The notes: generated from the sequence alone by a model not told the origin. Shown: positions 9,287 through 17,825, numbered from the stretch's first letter. The stretch: 64,000 bases of DNA from Legionella donaldsonii (GCF_900452385.1 NZ_UGOA01000001.1:2241501-2305500), one strand, 5' to 3'. Program-made: numbers and translations.

Positions 9287-9577
9287 ATGGATCTTGTGAG
9301 CTTGGGAGTAAATTTAGTCAGCGGGTTAGTAGGAGGGCACCTTCTTGGTGCTGCATGGAAAGATAAAAGCCTTGGTGCACTTGGTAATTCAATCGCGGGC
9401 ATTATTGGAGGCGCAGCAGGCGGTTACATCCTTCAAACCGTTGGAATGTTAAATAGTTTAGGCTTAGGGGATATGTCTATTCACGCATTATTAGGCAATG
9501 TTGGCTCAGGATTAGTTGGGGGAGCCGTTTTAACAGCCATCGTCGGTATGATAAAAAAATCAATATCTAAAGCCTGA
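9287..9577 (+). CDS. Small Gly-rich membrane protein
   Basis: A 96-residue, very hydrophobic protein with many small residues and GxxxG-like patterns. Two segments resemble each other (SGLVGGHLLGAAW near residue 12 and SGLVGGAVLTAIVG near residue 74), suggesting an internal duplication of helical hairpins. Short loops (WKDKSLG and KKSISKA) carry the charge. AAAGGGAG lies before the ATG. It resembles the glycine-zipper or transglycosylase-associated type of small inner-membrane proteins by composition, but I do not recognise a specific family. Confidence 0.55.
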   Translation: MDLVSLGVNLVSGLVGGHLLGAAWKDKSLGALGNSIAGIIGGAAGGYILQTVGMLNSLGLGDMSIHALLGNVGSGLVGGAVLTAIVGMIKKSISKA

Positions 9578-9669
9578 CACATTACACCATCGTAGCCATA
9601 TCTCTTGACGCGCTAATACGGAGTAAGTTCACAGAGTATGTTATTTTTTTACAATCGAATAAGATCTGT

Positions 9670-9754
9670 CGTCATTGCGAACGAAGTGAAGCGACCAAGT
9701 ACAGGTTTCTAACAAAGAATCCTTTCGGTTGCTTCGCCAAGGTTCGCAATGACG
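9670..9754. repeat. Dispersed palindromic repeat (about 85 bp)
   Basis: The ends CGTCATTGCGAAC and GTTCGCAATGACG are perfect 13-base inverted repeats. Inside, GAAGCGACC pairs with GGTTGCTTC using one wobble pair. This 'cgtcattgcgaa...ttcgcaatgacg' palindrome is a type of intergenic repeat common in Legionella, Coxiella and some rickettsial genomes. It lies between a small membrane protein gene and the LuxR gene. Only one copy is in the window. Confidence 0.75.
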
Positions 9755-9836
9755 AAATTAGGTACTGTAAGTCCTTACAAGAATTATGAAAAAGCTGTTA
9801 AATGCAGATTAGCGCAACATACACGCCCTCCCGCCC

Positions 9837-10538
9837 TCATAAACCGTCGATTAATTTTTCTATTAACGCCTGTTTTGAAGAAACATTCAGTTTAATTTTC
9901 ATATTGCCAAGATAGTCTTCAATAGTGCGAAAAGACAAACCTAATTTGGCTGCAATCTGCTTTGCGCTATAGCCTCTTACTAACCAGTAACCACAATCCT
10001 TTTCCCGCGCCGTAAAATCAAGGCTATTAATCGCATAAGAATTATTACCCAATAGAGCAGTGATATGTGGAAACAAACCTAACTCTCTGATTTGTTGTAA
10101 AGAATAAATCAATGAACTTGAATGCAGATTAAAACTAAAACCGGCAGAACCAACCAATTGATTATTATGGTTAAACCAAGGGAATTTAACGGAAAAAATG
10201 AATTGTTCATTTCCTTCATGATTCACCAGGCGTTCTTCATAAACCTTAATTGTATTGGTTATGCAAACATCAGAACTATTACGCATTAATTGCAGCGCTG
10301 ATTGTTTTTCAGCGACATCCAGTAAACAGCGTCCTTTTGAATCCTCTGCTGAATCAAAGCCACAAAGCAAGGCTCCATATTGATTCATTAAATGGGTTGT
10401 GCTGTTGGCATCAAGAAAATAAACACTCATCGACAGCTTTAGTAAATCAAATAAGTGAATTCTGGAAACAGGGGTTCGTGTTTCCATGTGTTTAGGCAAG
10501 GTAAGTTTAATCCCCTTTCTATAAGGAAGAACTCGCAT
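9837..10538 (-). CDS. LuxR-type transcriptional regulator with PAS-like sensor domain
   Basis: DNA-binding regulator of about 233 residues. An N-terminal PAS-like region (SVYFLDANSTTHLMNQYGA and FSVKFPWFNHNNQLVGSAG) is followed by a C-terminal LuxR helix-turn-helix (LDFTAREKDCGYWLVRGYSA, then AKLGLSFRTIEDYL). Many Legionella regulators share this layout. The start at 10538 is preferred because GCAGGAAGAA precedes it; 10580 is an in-frame alternative without a clear ribosome-binding site. It is divergent from queF, with a perfect palindrome between them. The ligand of the sensor domain is unknown. Confidence 0.85.
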   Translation of the reverse strand: MRVLPYRKGIKLTLPKHMETRTPVSRIHLFDLLKLSMSVYFLDANSTTHLMNQYGALLCGFDSAEDSKGRCLLDVAEKQSALQLMRNSSDVCITNTIKVYEERLVNHEGNEQFIFSVKFPWFNHNNQLVGSAGFSFNLHSSSLIYSLQQIRELGLFPHITALLGNNSYAINSLDFTAREKDCGYWLVRGYSAKQIAAKLGLSFRTIEDYLGNMKIKLNVSSKQALIEKLIDGL

Positions 10539-10596
10539 TTCTTCCTGCAAGATACTTTTTGATTTATTCAATAACAACATAAGAATGATTTTGTTA

Positions 10597-10611
10597 CCGT
10601 ATTCAATACGG
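10597..10611. promoter_or_regulatory. Palindromic operator candidate
   Basis: CCGTATTCAATACGG has perfect seven-base arms around one central base. It lies about 60 bases upstream of the LuxR gene start and about 60 bases upstream of queF, so it could control either or both. The length fits a LuxR-type dimer site. Confidence 0.5.
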
Positions 10612-10669
10612 GGTTAATTGGTGATAAACCCAGTTTATATTCTGGCTCTCTCTTAACCATTATGCTTGG

Positions 10670-11512
10670 ATGGACATGATTATGGCACGAATAAACAATC
10701 TGGAAAATTCTCCTCTCGGTAAAAAAACAGTCTACTCGACCCGTTATGATAAATCACTCCTATTTAGTATAACGCGACGTGAGCGGCGCCAGGAAATCAA
10801 AATACCCTCCATACTACCCTTTCAAGGTGAAGATATTTGGAATGCTTATGAATTTTCCTGGTTAAATGGTAAAGGAAAACCTGTTATTGCCCTGGCAACA
10901 TTCATTGTTCCGGCCGAGTCCCCCCGCATTTTTGAATCCAAATCCCTTAAGCTTTATCTTCATAGTTTTAATGCCTCCCGGTTTAACAGCGAAAGGGAAG
11001 TCAGTAAGATTCTGTGTAAAGACTTAAGCGAAGTAGTAGGCGTCCCTGTTCTAGTCACTCTACAACATTGGGAGTACTCACCACTAGCTACAATCCTTTT
11101 ACCCGCAGGGATAAATCTTGACCATTATGATCTCAGTACTAATCGTTATACTTATGCCCCTGAATTTTTAGAAACAGCGCCTTTTTTTGACAAGGAACTT
11201 CTTTATTCCAATCTGTTGAAATCAAACTGTCCGATCACCAGCCAACCTGATTGGGCAACTATTTTCATTCGCTATGAGGGACGCAAAATCAAGCATGAAG
11301 GATTACTTAAATACATTATTTCGTTAAGAAATCATGATGAATTTCATGAGCATTGTGTTGAACGTATCTTTATGGATATTCTCAACCATTGTAAGCCAGA
11401 GAAATTACTTGTGTATGCACGCTATACACGGCGCGGAGGAATTGATATTAATCCTCAAAGAGCTACACTTGGCTTTGCTTTGCCCGAAAATTTACGCCAA
11501 CCCAGACAATAA
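10670..11512 (+). CDS. queF: NADPH-dependent 7-cyano-7-deazaguanine reductase
   Basis: Reduces preQ0 to preQ1 in queuosine biosynthesis. At 280 residues it is the long two-domain form found in E. coli (282). The NADPH-binding motif ESKSLKLYLHSFN is present. The catalytic cysteine is C187 in KSNCPITSQPDW and the general acid D194, the same spacing as C190/D197 of E. coli QueF. The start at 10670 is tentative; ATGs at 10676 and 10682 are in frame and none has a strong ribosome-binding site. No preQ1 riboswitch was seen upstream. Confidence 0.95.
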   Translation: MDMIMARINNLENSPLGKKTVYSTRYDKSLLFSITRRERRQEIKIPSILPFQGEDIWNAYEFSWLNGKGKPVIALATFIVPAESPRIFESKSLKLYLHSFNASRFNSEREVSKILCKDLSEVVGVPVLVTLQHWEYSPLATILLPAGINLDHYDLSTNRYTYAPEFLETAPFFDKELLYSNLLKSNCPITSQPDWATIFIRYEGRKIKHEGLLKYIISLRNHDEFHEHCVERIFMDILNHCKPEKLLVYARYTRRGGIDINPQRATLGFALPENLRQPRQ

Positions 11513-11521
11513 GAATGAAAG

Positions 11522-11547
11522 AAGAGGCAATCAGCCGATTGCCTCTT
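11522..11547. terminator. Bidirectional terminator between queF and lysS
   Basis: AAGAGGCAATC and GATTGCCTCTT form a perfect 11-bp stem with the four-base loop AGCC. The genes on either side converge on it. U-rich tails are short on both strands (TTTAG on plus, CTTTCATTC on minus). Confidence 0.75.
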
Positions 11548-11551
11548 TAGC

Positions 11552-13045
11552 CTAAAGTGCTTGCCGTAAATGAGGAAATAAAATGACATCGCGTATGGAA
11601 GGGGAATTAGTAAACAGCATAACTAATCGATCGACACCTATCCCTTCGCCAGCAGTCGGTGGCATGCCATATTCCAGTGCTTCAATGTAATCGCTGTCAA
11701 AATGCATCGCTTCCAAGTCCCCTGCATCTTTCTCCGCAACCTGTTTTTGAAAACGTTCTGCTTGATCCTGTGAATCGTTTAGCTCAGAAAACCCATTCGC
11801 AATCTCACGACCACCAATAAAAAACTCAAATCGATCCGTCACCTCTGGATCCTGATCACTACGTCTTGCCAAAGGAGATACTTCGGTAGGATAACCAATA
11901 ATGAACGTTGGCTGAATTAACTGGTGTTCAACAGTTTCTTCAAAGAGGATCATTTGCAGCTTACCCAAACCATCACTGCCCTTATAAGCGAACCCCAAAT
12001 TGTCGAGTAAGGCTCGGCAACCATCAATCGTTTCAATCTGAGCCGCGCTGAGTTCAGGATGATAGTGCAAAATAGCCTCTTTAACAGTCATTCGAGAAAA
12101 AGATTTTGAAAAATCAAGTAGTTGCCCTTGATACTCCACTTTTCTCGTCCCTAGCACAACATCACAGAGATGATGTAATAATTGTTCAGTGAAATCCATT
12201 AAATCACGATAATCAGCATAGGCCTGGTAGAATTCCACCATCGTAAACTCAGGGTTATGGCGTGTTGAGATACCTTCATTGCGGAAATTACGGTTAATCT
12301 CATAAACACGCTCAAATCCACCCACCACCAGCCGTTTTAAATAAAGCTCAGGCGCAATGCGTAAAAACATTTGCATGTCCAGGCTATTATGATGAGTCAC
12401 GAATGGACGTGCTAAAGCACCACCCGGAATAGGGTGCATCATTGGGGTTTCTACTTCCAAAAATTGATGATTGTCCATGAAATGCCTTAAGGCTTTTATC
12501 AGTTTTGAACGCAATAGAAACGTTTGGCGGCTCTCTTCATTGGCGATTAAATCAACATAGCGTTTACGATAACGTACTTCCTGATCAGCCAGACCGTGAA
12601 ATTTATCAGGTAAAGGCCGTAGAGATTTAGTCAATAACTCGATATCTTCCGCATTCACTGTTAGCTCACCGGTATTCGTCTTGAATAACTCGCCACGAAC
12701 TCCGACAATATCCCCCAAATCCCAGTGCTTAAATTGCTCATAGATTTCTGGTAAATCATTTTGCCGTACATAAACCTGTAAACGTCCGGAAACATCCTGA
12801 ATGTGAAAAAAACTGGCCTTACCCATAATACGGCGCAGGACAATTCGCCCAGCAACAACAACTTTTATATGTTCTTCTGCCAAAACTTCTTTCTCAATAT
12901 CAGCATATTGATTCATTAAGCTGGCGGCTAAATATTGACGACGAAACTGGTTAGGGAAATTAAAACCGCTGCTGCGCAAATCAGCCAATTTTTGTTTACG
13001 AATTTGGTAAACTTCACTCTCATCTAGGTGCTGTTCTTCTATCAT
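11552..13045 (-). CDS. lysS: Lysyl-tRNA synthetase, class II
   Basis: Charges tRNA-Lys in the cytoplasm. 497 residues, typical of the class II enzyme. An N-terminal OB-fold anticodon-binding domain (about residues 60 to 150, including [19 protein letters not shown]) precedes the class II catalytic core. Motif 2 is [20 protein letters not shown] and motif 3 is [12 protein letters not shown]. The start ATG overlaps the prfB stop by four bases, so translation is coupled. The prfB-lysS pairing is conserved in gammaproteobacteria. Confidence 0.97.
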   Translation of the reverse strand: MIEEQHLDESEVYQIRKQKLADLRSSGFNFPNQFRRQYLAASLMNQYADIEKEVLAEEHIKVVVAGRIVLRRIMGKASFFHIQDVSGRLQVYVRQNDLPEIYEQFKHWDLGDIVGVRGELFKTNTGELTVNAEDIELLTKSLRPLPDKFHGLADQEVRYRKRYVDLIANEESRQTFLLRSKLIKALRHFMDNHQFLEVETPMMHPIPGGALARPFVTHHNSLDMQMFLRIAPELYLKRLVVGGFERVYEINRNFRNEGISTRHNPEFTMVEFYQAYADYRDLMDFTEQLLHHLCDVVLGTRKVEYQGQLLDFSKSFSRMTVKEAILHYHPELSAAQIETIDGCRALLDNLGFAYKGSDGLGKLQMILFEETVEHQLIQPTFIIGYPTEVSPLARRSDQDPEVTDRFEFFIGGREIANGFSELNDSQDQAERFQKQVAEKDAGDLEAMHFDSDYIEALEYGMPPTAGEGIGVDRLVMLFTNSPSIRDVILFPHLRQAL

Positions 13046-14149
13046 GCTTCCCCTACTCCTGCTTTCAAACTTGCTACAATAAATTGATCTAAATCGCCAT
13101 CTAAAACTGCTTGCGTATTACTTGTCTCAACGCCGGTACGCAAATCCTTAACACGAGACTGATCCAAGACATAAGAACGGATCTGCGATCCCCAACCAAT
13201 ATCCGATTTGGTTGCTTCCAGGGCTTGTTGCGCCGCATTTTTCTTTTGCATCTCCATCTCATAGAGCTTAGCGCGCAACTGTTTCATTGCCTGATCTTTA
13301 TTCTTGTGCTGACTTCTATCAGTCTGGCACTGAACTACTATTCCACTGGGCGCATGGGTAATACGTACTGCTGAATCAGTTCTGTTAACATGCTGCCCAC
13401 CTGCTCCGGAAGCACGGTAGGTATCTATTCGCAAATCCGCAGGATTGATTTCGATATCAATATCTTCATCAACCTCAGGCGAAACAAATACGGCTGAAAA
13501 GGAGGTATGCCGTCGATTACCAGAGTCGAATGGCGATTTACGTACTAAACGATGCACCCCTGTTTCGGTGCGTAACCAACCATAGGCATATTCACCAGTA
13601 AAATGAATAGTAGCACTTTTAATGCCTGCCACTTCACCCGCAGAACATTCGATTAACTCTGTAGTAAAACCATGATGCTCTCCCCAGCGCAAATACATCC
13701 GCAAAAGCATTTCAGCCCAATCTTGAGCTTCGGTCCCGCCAGAGCCAGCTTGAATATCAAGATAAGCACTCGAGTTATCCATTTTTCCGGAAAACATGCG
13801 TCTAAATTCAAGTCCAGCCACCTGTTGTTCGATAACCGCAAGTTCGGCGGCAACATCAGAAATAGCGCTCTCGTCATCTTCTGAACGCGCTAACTCAAAA
13901 AGCTCTGTTAAATCGGCTATAGATTGGGTTAATTTTTCGAGCTGCATAACCACAGCCTCCAGCTGCGCACGCTCACGCCCTAAAGCTTGTGCCTGTTCAG
14001 GGTTGTTCCAAATTCCTGACGATTCAAGTTCACGAACAACTTCTTCCAAACGCTCACGCTTAGTATCGAAGTCAAAGATACCCCCTAAGCGCATTAATAC
14101 GCTGCTCCAAATCAGCCAAACCAAGAGTGATTTGATTTACTTCTAACAT
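13042..14149 (-). CDS. prfB: Peptide chain release factor 2 with programmed +1 frameshift
   Basis: RF2 recognises UGA and UAA stop codons. Translation begins at the ATG at 14149, runs 25 codons ([16 protein letters not shown]...) and reaches an in-frame UGA at codon 26. A +1 shift then continues into the main frame to give about 368 residues; the unshifted main frame alone appears as a 360-codon open frame with no proper start. The tripeptide SPF (in [11 protein letters not shown]) and the GGQ motif ([14 protein letters not shown]) are present. The residue before the GGQ loop is Ala (YRASGAGGQ), as in most bacteria but unlike Thr246 of E. coli K-12. Cotranscribed with lysS. Confidence 0.96.
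14072..14086 (-). promoter_or_regulatory. prfB recoding site
   Basis: On the minus strand AGGGGG (14086-14081) is an internal Shine-Dalgarno sequence, followed by TAT CTT TGA C, the canonical slip site where CUU re-pairs as UUU and UGA is skipped. It matches the E. coli site exactly over AGGGGGTATCTTTGAC. It makes RF2 synthesis autoregulated by RF2 level. Confidence 0.95.
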
Positions 14150-14267
14150 GAGTACCCTATTGTGTTTTTATTAAAGGACGATATTGTACAATCAAAGCGA
14201 ATTTCAGGCCATAGAATGACCATTTTTAATACCTGGACCTGCTTGTATCGGTTTTGATGAACAATCA

Positions 14268-14633
14268 TCAGATTCTACCGAGCTCTTTTTGTACTAACTC
14301 ACTAACCGCATCACCCGTATTCAGTGTCGTCTTTGGTTCAACAAGCAGCACATAAACTTCCTCTTCAGCAACAGGTAGATGCTCAACACCTTTAGGAATA
14401 ATAAGAAACTCCCCTTCATGGATAGTAATGTCTTGGTCTCTTAATTTTATTAGCAGGTTTCCTTTTACTACTAAAAACAACTCATCTTCATTATCATGTT
14501 TATGCCAAACAAACTCACCTTTAAATTTAGCCAATTTGACCTGTGCGTCATTTAAATCGCCTACTATTTTGGGTGACCAATGATCACTAAATAAGCCAAA
14601 TTTATCATTTAAATTTACTTTTTGTATTTTCAT
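14268..14633 (-). CDS. Cupin-domain protein
   Basis: A 121-residue single-domain cupin. Cupin motif 1 is visible as HKHDNEDELFLVVKG (H44, H46, E51) and motif 2 as GEFLIIPKGVEHLPVA with H85, so a metal site is likely. No signal peptide. It most resembles small cupin_2 proteins (PF07883) of unknown substrate. It lies alone upstream of prfB on the same strand. Confidence 0.85.
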   Translation of the reverse strand: MKIQKVNLNDKFGLFSDHWSPKIVGDLNDAQVKLAKFKGEFVWHKHDNEDELFLVVKGNLLIKLRDQDITIHEGEFLIIPKGVEHLPVAEEEVYVLLVEPKTTLNTGDAVSELVQKELGRI

Positions 14634-14873
14634 TTTTCATCCACTTCAGTCGACTATAGAGGATTTTCTATAGTTTTACCCTTAACATCAGAGAATTGTA
14701 AAAAAATCGCAATTAATCGTACCATAAACCCCAAAGTATCTTTAAATACGGTATCGTTATAATAATTTTAGCAAACTTGCTAGAAAGCCTATTCTAACTT
14801 ATTATTGATTTATATTGAATCAAACTGTATTAATTTTATTTATTTAATAAATACAGTAGATTGGAGAAAAATT

Positions 14874-15512
14874 ATGTCCACCCCTGAAGATGAAGTAAGA
14901 AAAAAAATGCGCAGCATCGCTGAAGAAGCGGCAGAAGTAGCCAGAAAAAAACAACAAGCCCTTGAAGAAGAGGCTCAAAAAGCTAAAAAGCCAATTCAGG
15001 ATGATGGACCTAAAAAACCTGCACCGGAAACTGCATTTAAAGCAGAAAAACCAAGTAGCGACTGGGAGAAAATAGTAGAAGATTTCAAGAAAAAATATAA
15101 TAAAGAACCCGAGGGACCAACAAAAAACATTCTTACCTTTCCATCAGAACAAGAAGCCTTGGCGTTTTTTGAGTCCCAAGCAAAAGCAGAGCCCCCGCGT
15201 GAATTCCTTATGCAAAAATTGGAGAACGGTAAGCCCGTTGATGATCATGTGTTTTCTTGTGGGAATGGCCAGCTTTTTAGAGGAGGCTTAAAAGACATCC
15301 AAACACAAGTGGCAAAGGCTTTAGAGGCTGAAAAAGATCCCCAGAAACGTGCAAAACTCGAATCGGGAAAAGAACTTATCGATCAGCGAATTGCTGCCAT
15401 AGAAAAATCAACCGATATGCGTGCCAAAATGGGCAGCATGAAAGAGCAGGCGAAATCAGAGCAAACACCACCACAACCGACAGACACTGAAGAGCATGGG
15501 CATAAACTCTAA
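14874..15512 (+). CDS. Charged coiled-coil protein, candidate Dot/Icm substrate
   Basis: Not recognised. Start at the ATG 14874, with GGAG eight to eleven bases before it, giving 212 residues; a longer in-frame open stretch to 14805 lacks a ribosome-binding site. Residues 5 to 45 are a highly charged helix (EEAAEVARKKQQALEEEA), a compact central part spans about residues 60 to 140 (TFPSEQEALAFFESQ, DHVFSCGNGQLFRGG), followed by a second charged helix. The tail is EQTPPQPTDTEEHGHKL, with acidic residues and a terminal hydrophobic residue as seen in some Dot/Icm effectors. That role is inference only. A leader hairpin follows the gene. Confidence 0.55.
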   Translation: MSTPEDEVRKKMRSIAEEAAEVARKKQQALEEEAQKAKKPIQDDGPKKPAPETAFKAEKPSSDWEKIVEDFKKKYNKEPEGPTKNILTFPSEQEALAFFESQAKAEPPREFLMQKLENGKPVDDHVFSCGNGQLFRGGLKDIQTQVAKALEAEKDPQKRAKLESGKELIDQRIAAIEKSTDMRAKMGSMKEQAKSEQTPPQPTDTEEHGHKL

Positions 15513-15524
15513 ACCAATCACGAC

Positions 15525-15549
15525 GCTAACCTCCTCTCCGGAGGTTAAC
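15525..15549 (+). terminator. Hairpin after the coiled-coil gene
   Basis: TAACCTCC pairs with GGAGGTTA in an 8-bp stem with a five-base loop, flanked by more G-C pairs with one mismatch (15525-15549). The tail GGTTTCTCCTTG is only partly U-rich, so this may be a weak terminator. Confidence 0.5.
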
Positions 15550-15586
15550 GGTTTCTCCTTGAAATGCCATCCTTTGTCGCTTTCAG

Positions 15587-15596
15587 CTATGCTTAA
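15587..15596 (+). promoter_or_regulatory. Possible sigma-S type -10 before the DUF3775 gene
   Basis: CTATGCTTAAG is identical to the ten-base element at 941-950 before the DUF883 gene. It lies 66 bases before the DUF3775 start. This is a -10 candidate only. Confidence 0.35.
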
Positions 15597-15661
15597 GTAT
15601 AGTAATTCATGAGCAAGAAGAAAGGATTAAAAATCATCATACAAGGATAGTGGAGAAAATC

Positions 15662-16066
15662 ATGTTAAATATCAATGTATTAAATATTAATCCGGAAATT
15701 GTTTGTGCCTTAATTGAAAAAGCAAAAATATTTCATAGTAAAGAAGAGGTTACTTTCGGTGAAGAAATGCCCGATTCAGAATATGAATATGACTGGGCAC
15801 AGGTATTGGCTGATCACCAGGACGATTTAACTTATCTCGAGGTCCGTTCAACCATCAATGATCTCGATCCTGCACAAAAAATTGATTTGCTCGCATTAAT
15901 GTATCTGGGTCGAGGTGATTTCGAGGCAAATGACTGGAGCAATGCACACAAGGAAGCGAAAGCCCGCTTGGCTCCTAATTTAACAGATTATTTGTTTTCC
16001 AAACCGCTTATTGCTTCTTATTGGGAAAAATCCTTAGAATTGTTGGGTTATTCCTGTGAAGAATGA
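15662..16066 (+). CDS. DUF3775 family protein
   Basis: 134 residues, soluble. The pattern PDSEYEYDWAQVLADHQDD followed by EVRSTINDLDPAQKIDLLALMYLGRGDF matches the DUF3775 family of small helical proteins, whose function is unknown. ATG at 15662 is preferred because GGAG lies six bases upstream; a GTG at 15650 would add four residues. The 3' end overlaps the converging dipeptidase gene by 19 bases. Confidence 0.85.
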   Translation: MLNINVLNINPEIVCALIEKAKIFHSKEEVTFGEEMPDSEYEYDWAQVLADHQDDLTYLEVRSTINDLDPAQKIDLLALMYLGRGDFEANDWSNAHKEAKARLAPNLTDYLFSKPLIASYWEKSLELLGYSCEE

Positions 16067-16761
16067 AGGGTGTGCTCTATCTCGGCAGGCCACTCGAGAT
16101 CACCAAACAGTGGCCCAAATACGGCCGCCTTCCCCAAAACACGGCTCCAAAATAAATTGCCCAGATCAAAATGCCACCATTCATACTGGTAAGAGGTAAA
16201 CCCTGCCTTAGTCATTGCCTGATTTAGCGAATTTCTTCTTTCTTTTATGTTTTTCTCTTCAACAGACAATTCACTCTGTAAGTTAAAATAATCTTTATGA
16301 GCTTTTTCTGTGCAGTCATCAAAGGGCGTACCCATATCCAGTTCTTTACCAGTACTCATCTCAAACAAGGTCAAATCAATAGCACCCCCACTGAGATGAG
16401 GCGAACAATAGCTATCACCTACCCTGCCTGGTAAAGAAACATATTTTAACGTTTCCTCATAATTCTCTTGTTCCGTAAAATAGGGGAATTTACTGCGCAC
16501 CTCATCTCTCATCCAATCAAAAAGCTTGGCTTGCACTGCCCTGGGTCTATAAACATCCCAGACAAGAAAACCATATTCTGCTGGTAGAAAATTCAGAGCC
16601 TGCTTTAATCGGGCTAATACTGCATAACGCCCCCAAATTTGAGACACTGGGCTAAACCCCAGTTCAAAATACTTGGGACAAACTTGAATCCGTGGATGAC
16701 TCTGACTAGTCAATTCAACCGCTGTATAGTCATGAGGAGAAAACTCATAGTCCGCACTCAT
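16048..16761 (-). CDS. D-Ala-D-Ala dipeptidase, VanX/DdpX family (M15D)
   Basis: Zinc dipeptidase family that hydrolyses D-Ala-D-Ala. 237 residues. Zinc ligands H122 and D129 lie in SPHLSGGAIDL, H197 in EWWH with catalytic E194 before it, and the conserved Arg region is DVYRPR. No clear signal peptide, so a cytoplasmic location is likely. In non-resistant bacteria such enzymes recycle D-Ala-D-Ala or salvage peptidoglycan; no vanH/vanA partners are nearby. The gene overlaps DUF3775 at the 3' ends. Confidence 0.9.
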   Translation of the reverse strand: MSADYEFSPHDYTAVELTSQSHPRIQVCPKYFELGFSPVSQIWGRYAVLARLKQALNFLPAEYGFLVWDVYRPRAVQAKLFDWMRDEVRSKFPYFTEQENYEETLKYVSLPGRVGDSYCSPHLSGGAIDLTLFEMSTGKELDMGTPFDDCTEKAHKDYFNLQSELSVEEKNIKERRNSLNQAMTKAGFTSYQYEWWHFDLGNLFWSRVLGKAAVFGPLFGDLEWPAEIEHTLHSSQE

Positions 16762-17081
16762 TATCGTTCTCGTTTACGGCAAAAAGGAAAGGAAAGTATA
16801 AACAAATTCTCGTCAATTTGTCTCTTATGTCTGCTTATTTTATAGTTTAGAGAACAATCTTATGGCAATCCAGAAACTGAACTCCGATCGGATTTAAGCA
16901 ATACTTTATTTGTTAGCGATAAAGCTACCTTTCAAAAGTGATTATGCTAAGATGATTTCTGCCCTCACTATTTCTACTTCAATGATTAGCTTTGGATATT
17001 TCAATCAGAATAGTGAGAAGTGTTTATTGAGGCAGAACATTATTTTTTCAATAAAACCTTTTAGATTAAGAGAAAGACACT
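16762..17081. other. Intergenic region with an inverted repeat
   Basis: About 320 bases between the divergent dipeptidase and carbonic-anhydrase-like genes, so it must hold both promoters. It contains a TATGCT -10 candidate near 16944 and the inverted repeat described separately. Nothing else was recognised. Confidence 0.5.
16964..17017 (+). promoter_or_regulatory. Inverted repeat in the leader of the carbonic-anhydrase-like gene
   Basis: CTCACTATT (16964-16972) and AATAGTGAG (17009-17017) are perfect nine-base arms separated by 36 bases. It lies between the candidate -10 and the start codon at 17082, so it could form an RNA hairpin or a protein-binding site. Confidence 0.35.
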
Positions 17082-17801
17082 ATGTTTAAACCTTTTCTAA
17101 CTTTGTCCTTTATAACACTTTTTGGTATCGCCACACAGGGACGAGCCAGTGATGCTGCACTGGCGAATGTAGGTATAACACCACCGCCCATACAGGAGTC
17201 GAGTGACGCCGAGGTTATTTCGGCACCAGTGCCAGTAACAGCGGTAGCCCCTGCTCCCAGTCCTCTTTCTCAACCTGGCAGCAATCAAAAGCCCCATGCC
17301 ACGGTATTAACATGTTCTGACTCGCCCGTACAAACCAACATACTCAATAAAACACCTGCGGCTAATTTATTTATGATTAGTAATATAGGTAATCAACTGG
17401 TTACTTCCCTCGGTTCAGTCGAATATGGTGTAAACTATCTTGGTTCCTCACTGCTATTAATTGTGGGGCACTCCAATTGTAAAGCCATCCATACGGCAAA
17501 CAGTGATTATTCAAAATTAGCCCCTGCGCTTGTGAAAGAGCTCAATAACATGCGGATTGTTAAAGGCGCTCCTGATAACGACAGTGCTAAAACCAATGTT
17601 AATAATCAAGTCGCTATAGCTTTGCAAGAATTTGCTGCAAAGGTAAAAAATGGCCAATTATTAGTAGTTGGGGCAATTTATGAATTTAATGATGATTCGC
17701 AAGCGAATGAGGAAGGTAAACTTAACATTATTAACATCAATGGCGAAACCGATCCGGTGAAATTAAGTGCTATAGCCGCTACAGTCGCTCAAGCGCAATA
17801 A
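17082..17801 (+). CDS. Exported beta-carbonic anhydrase homologue lacking the active-site Arg
   Basis: 239 residues beginning with a signal peptide (cleavage near residue 22, ATQGRAS). A Pro/Ala-rich linker spans about residues 33 to 70. The beta-carbonic anhydrase core follows: TCSDSP (C78, D80), NLFMISNIGNQLVTSLGSVEYG, then GHSNC (H130, C133). The zinc ligands Cys-His-Cys are conserved. The residue after CSDS is Pro82 instead of Arg, so the Asp-Arg dyad of type I enzymes is broken. Activity is thus uncertain. Likely periplasmic. A 9-bp inverted repeat lies in the leader. Confidence 0.75.
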   Translation: MFKPFLTLSFITLFGIATQGRASDAALANVGITPPPIQESSDAEVISAPVPVTAVAPAPSPLSQPGSNQKPHATVLTCSDSPVQTNILNKTPAANLFMISNIGNQLVTSLGSVEYGVNYLGSSLLLIVGHSNCKAIHTANSDYSKLAPALVKELNNMRIVKGAPDNDSAKTNVNNQVAIALQEFAAKVKNGQLLVVGAIYEFNDDSQANEEGKLNIININGETDPVKLSAIAATVAQAQ

Positions 17802-17825
17802 TTTTTTTGCGTTGAATAATTTGTT

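Noticed and set aside
10581-10669. PreQ1 riboswitch before queF
   Set aside because: The gap is short and lacks the preQ1 aptamer pattern.
15650-16066. GTG start for the DUF3775 gene
   Set aside because: The GTG overlaps the GGAG that serves the ATG at 15662.
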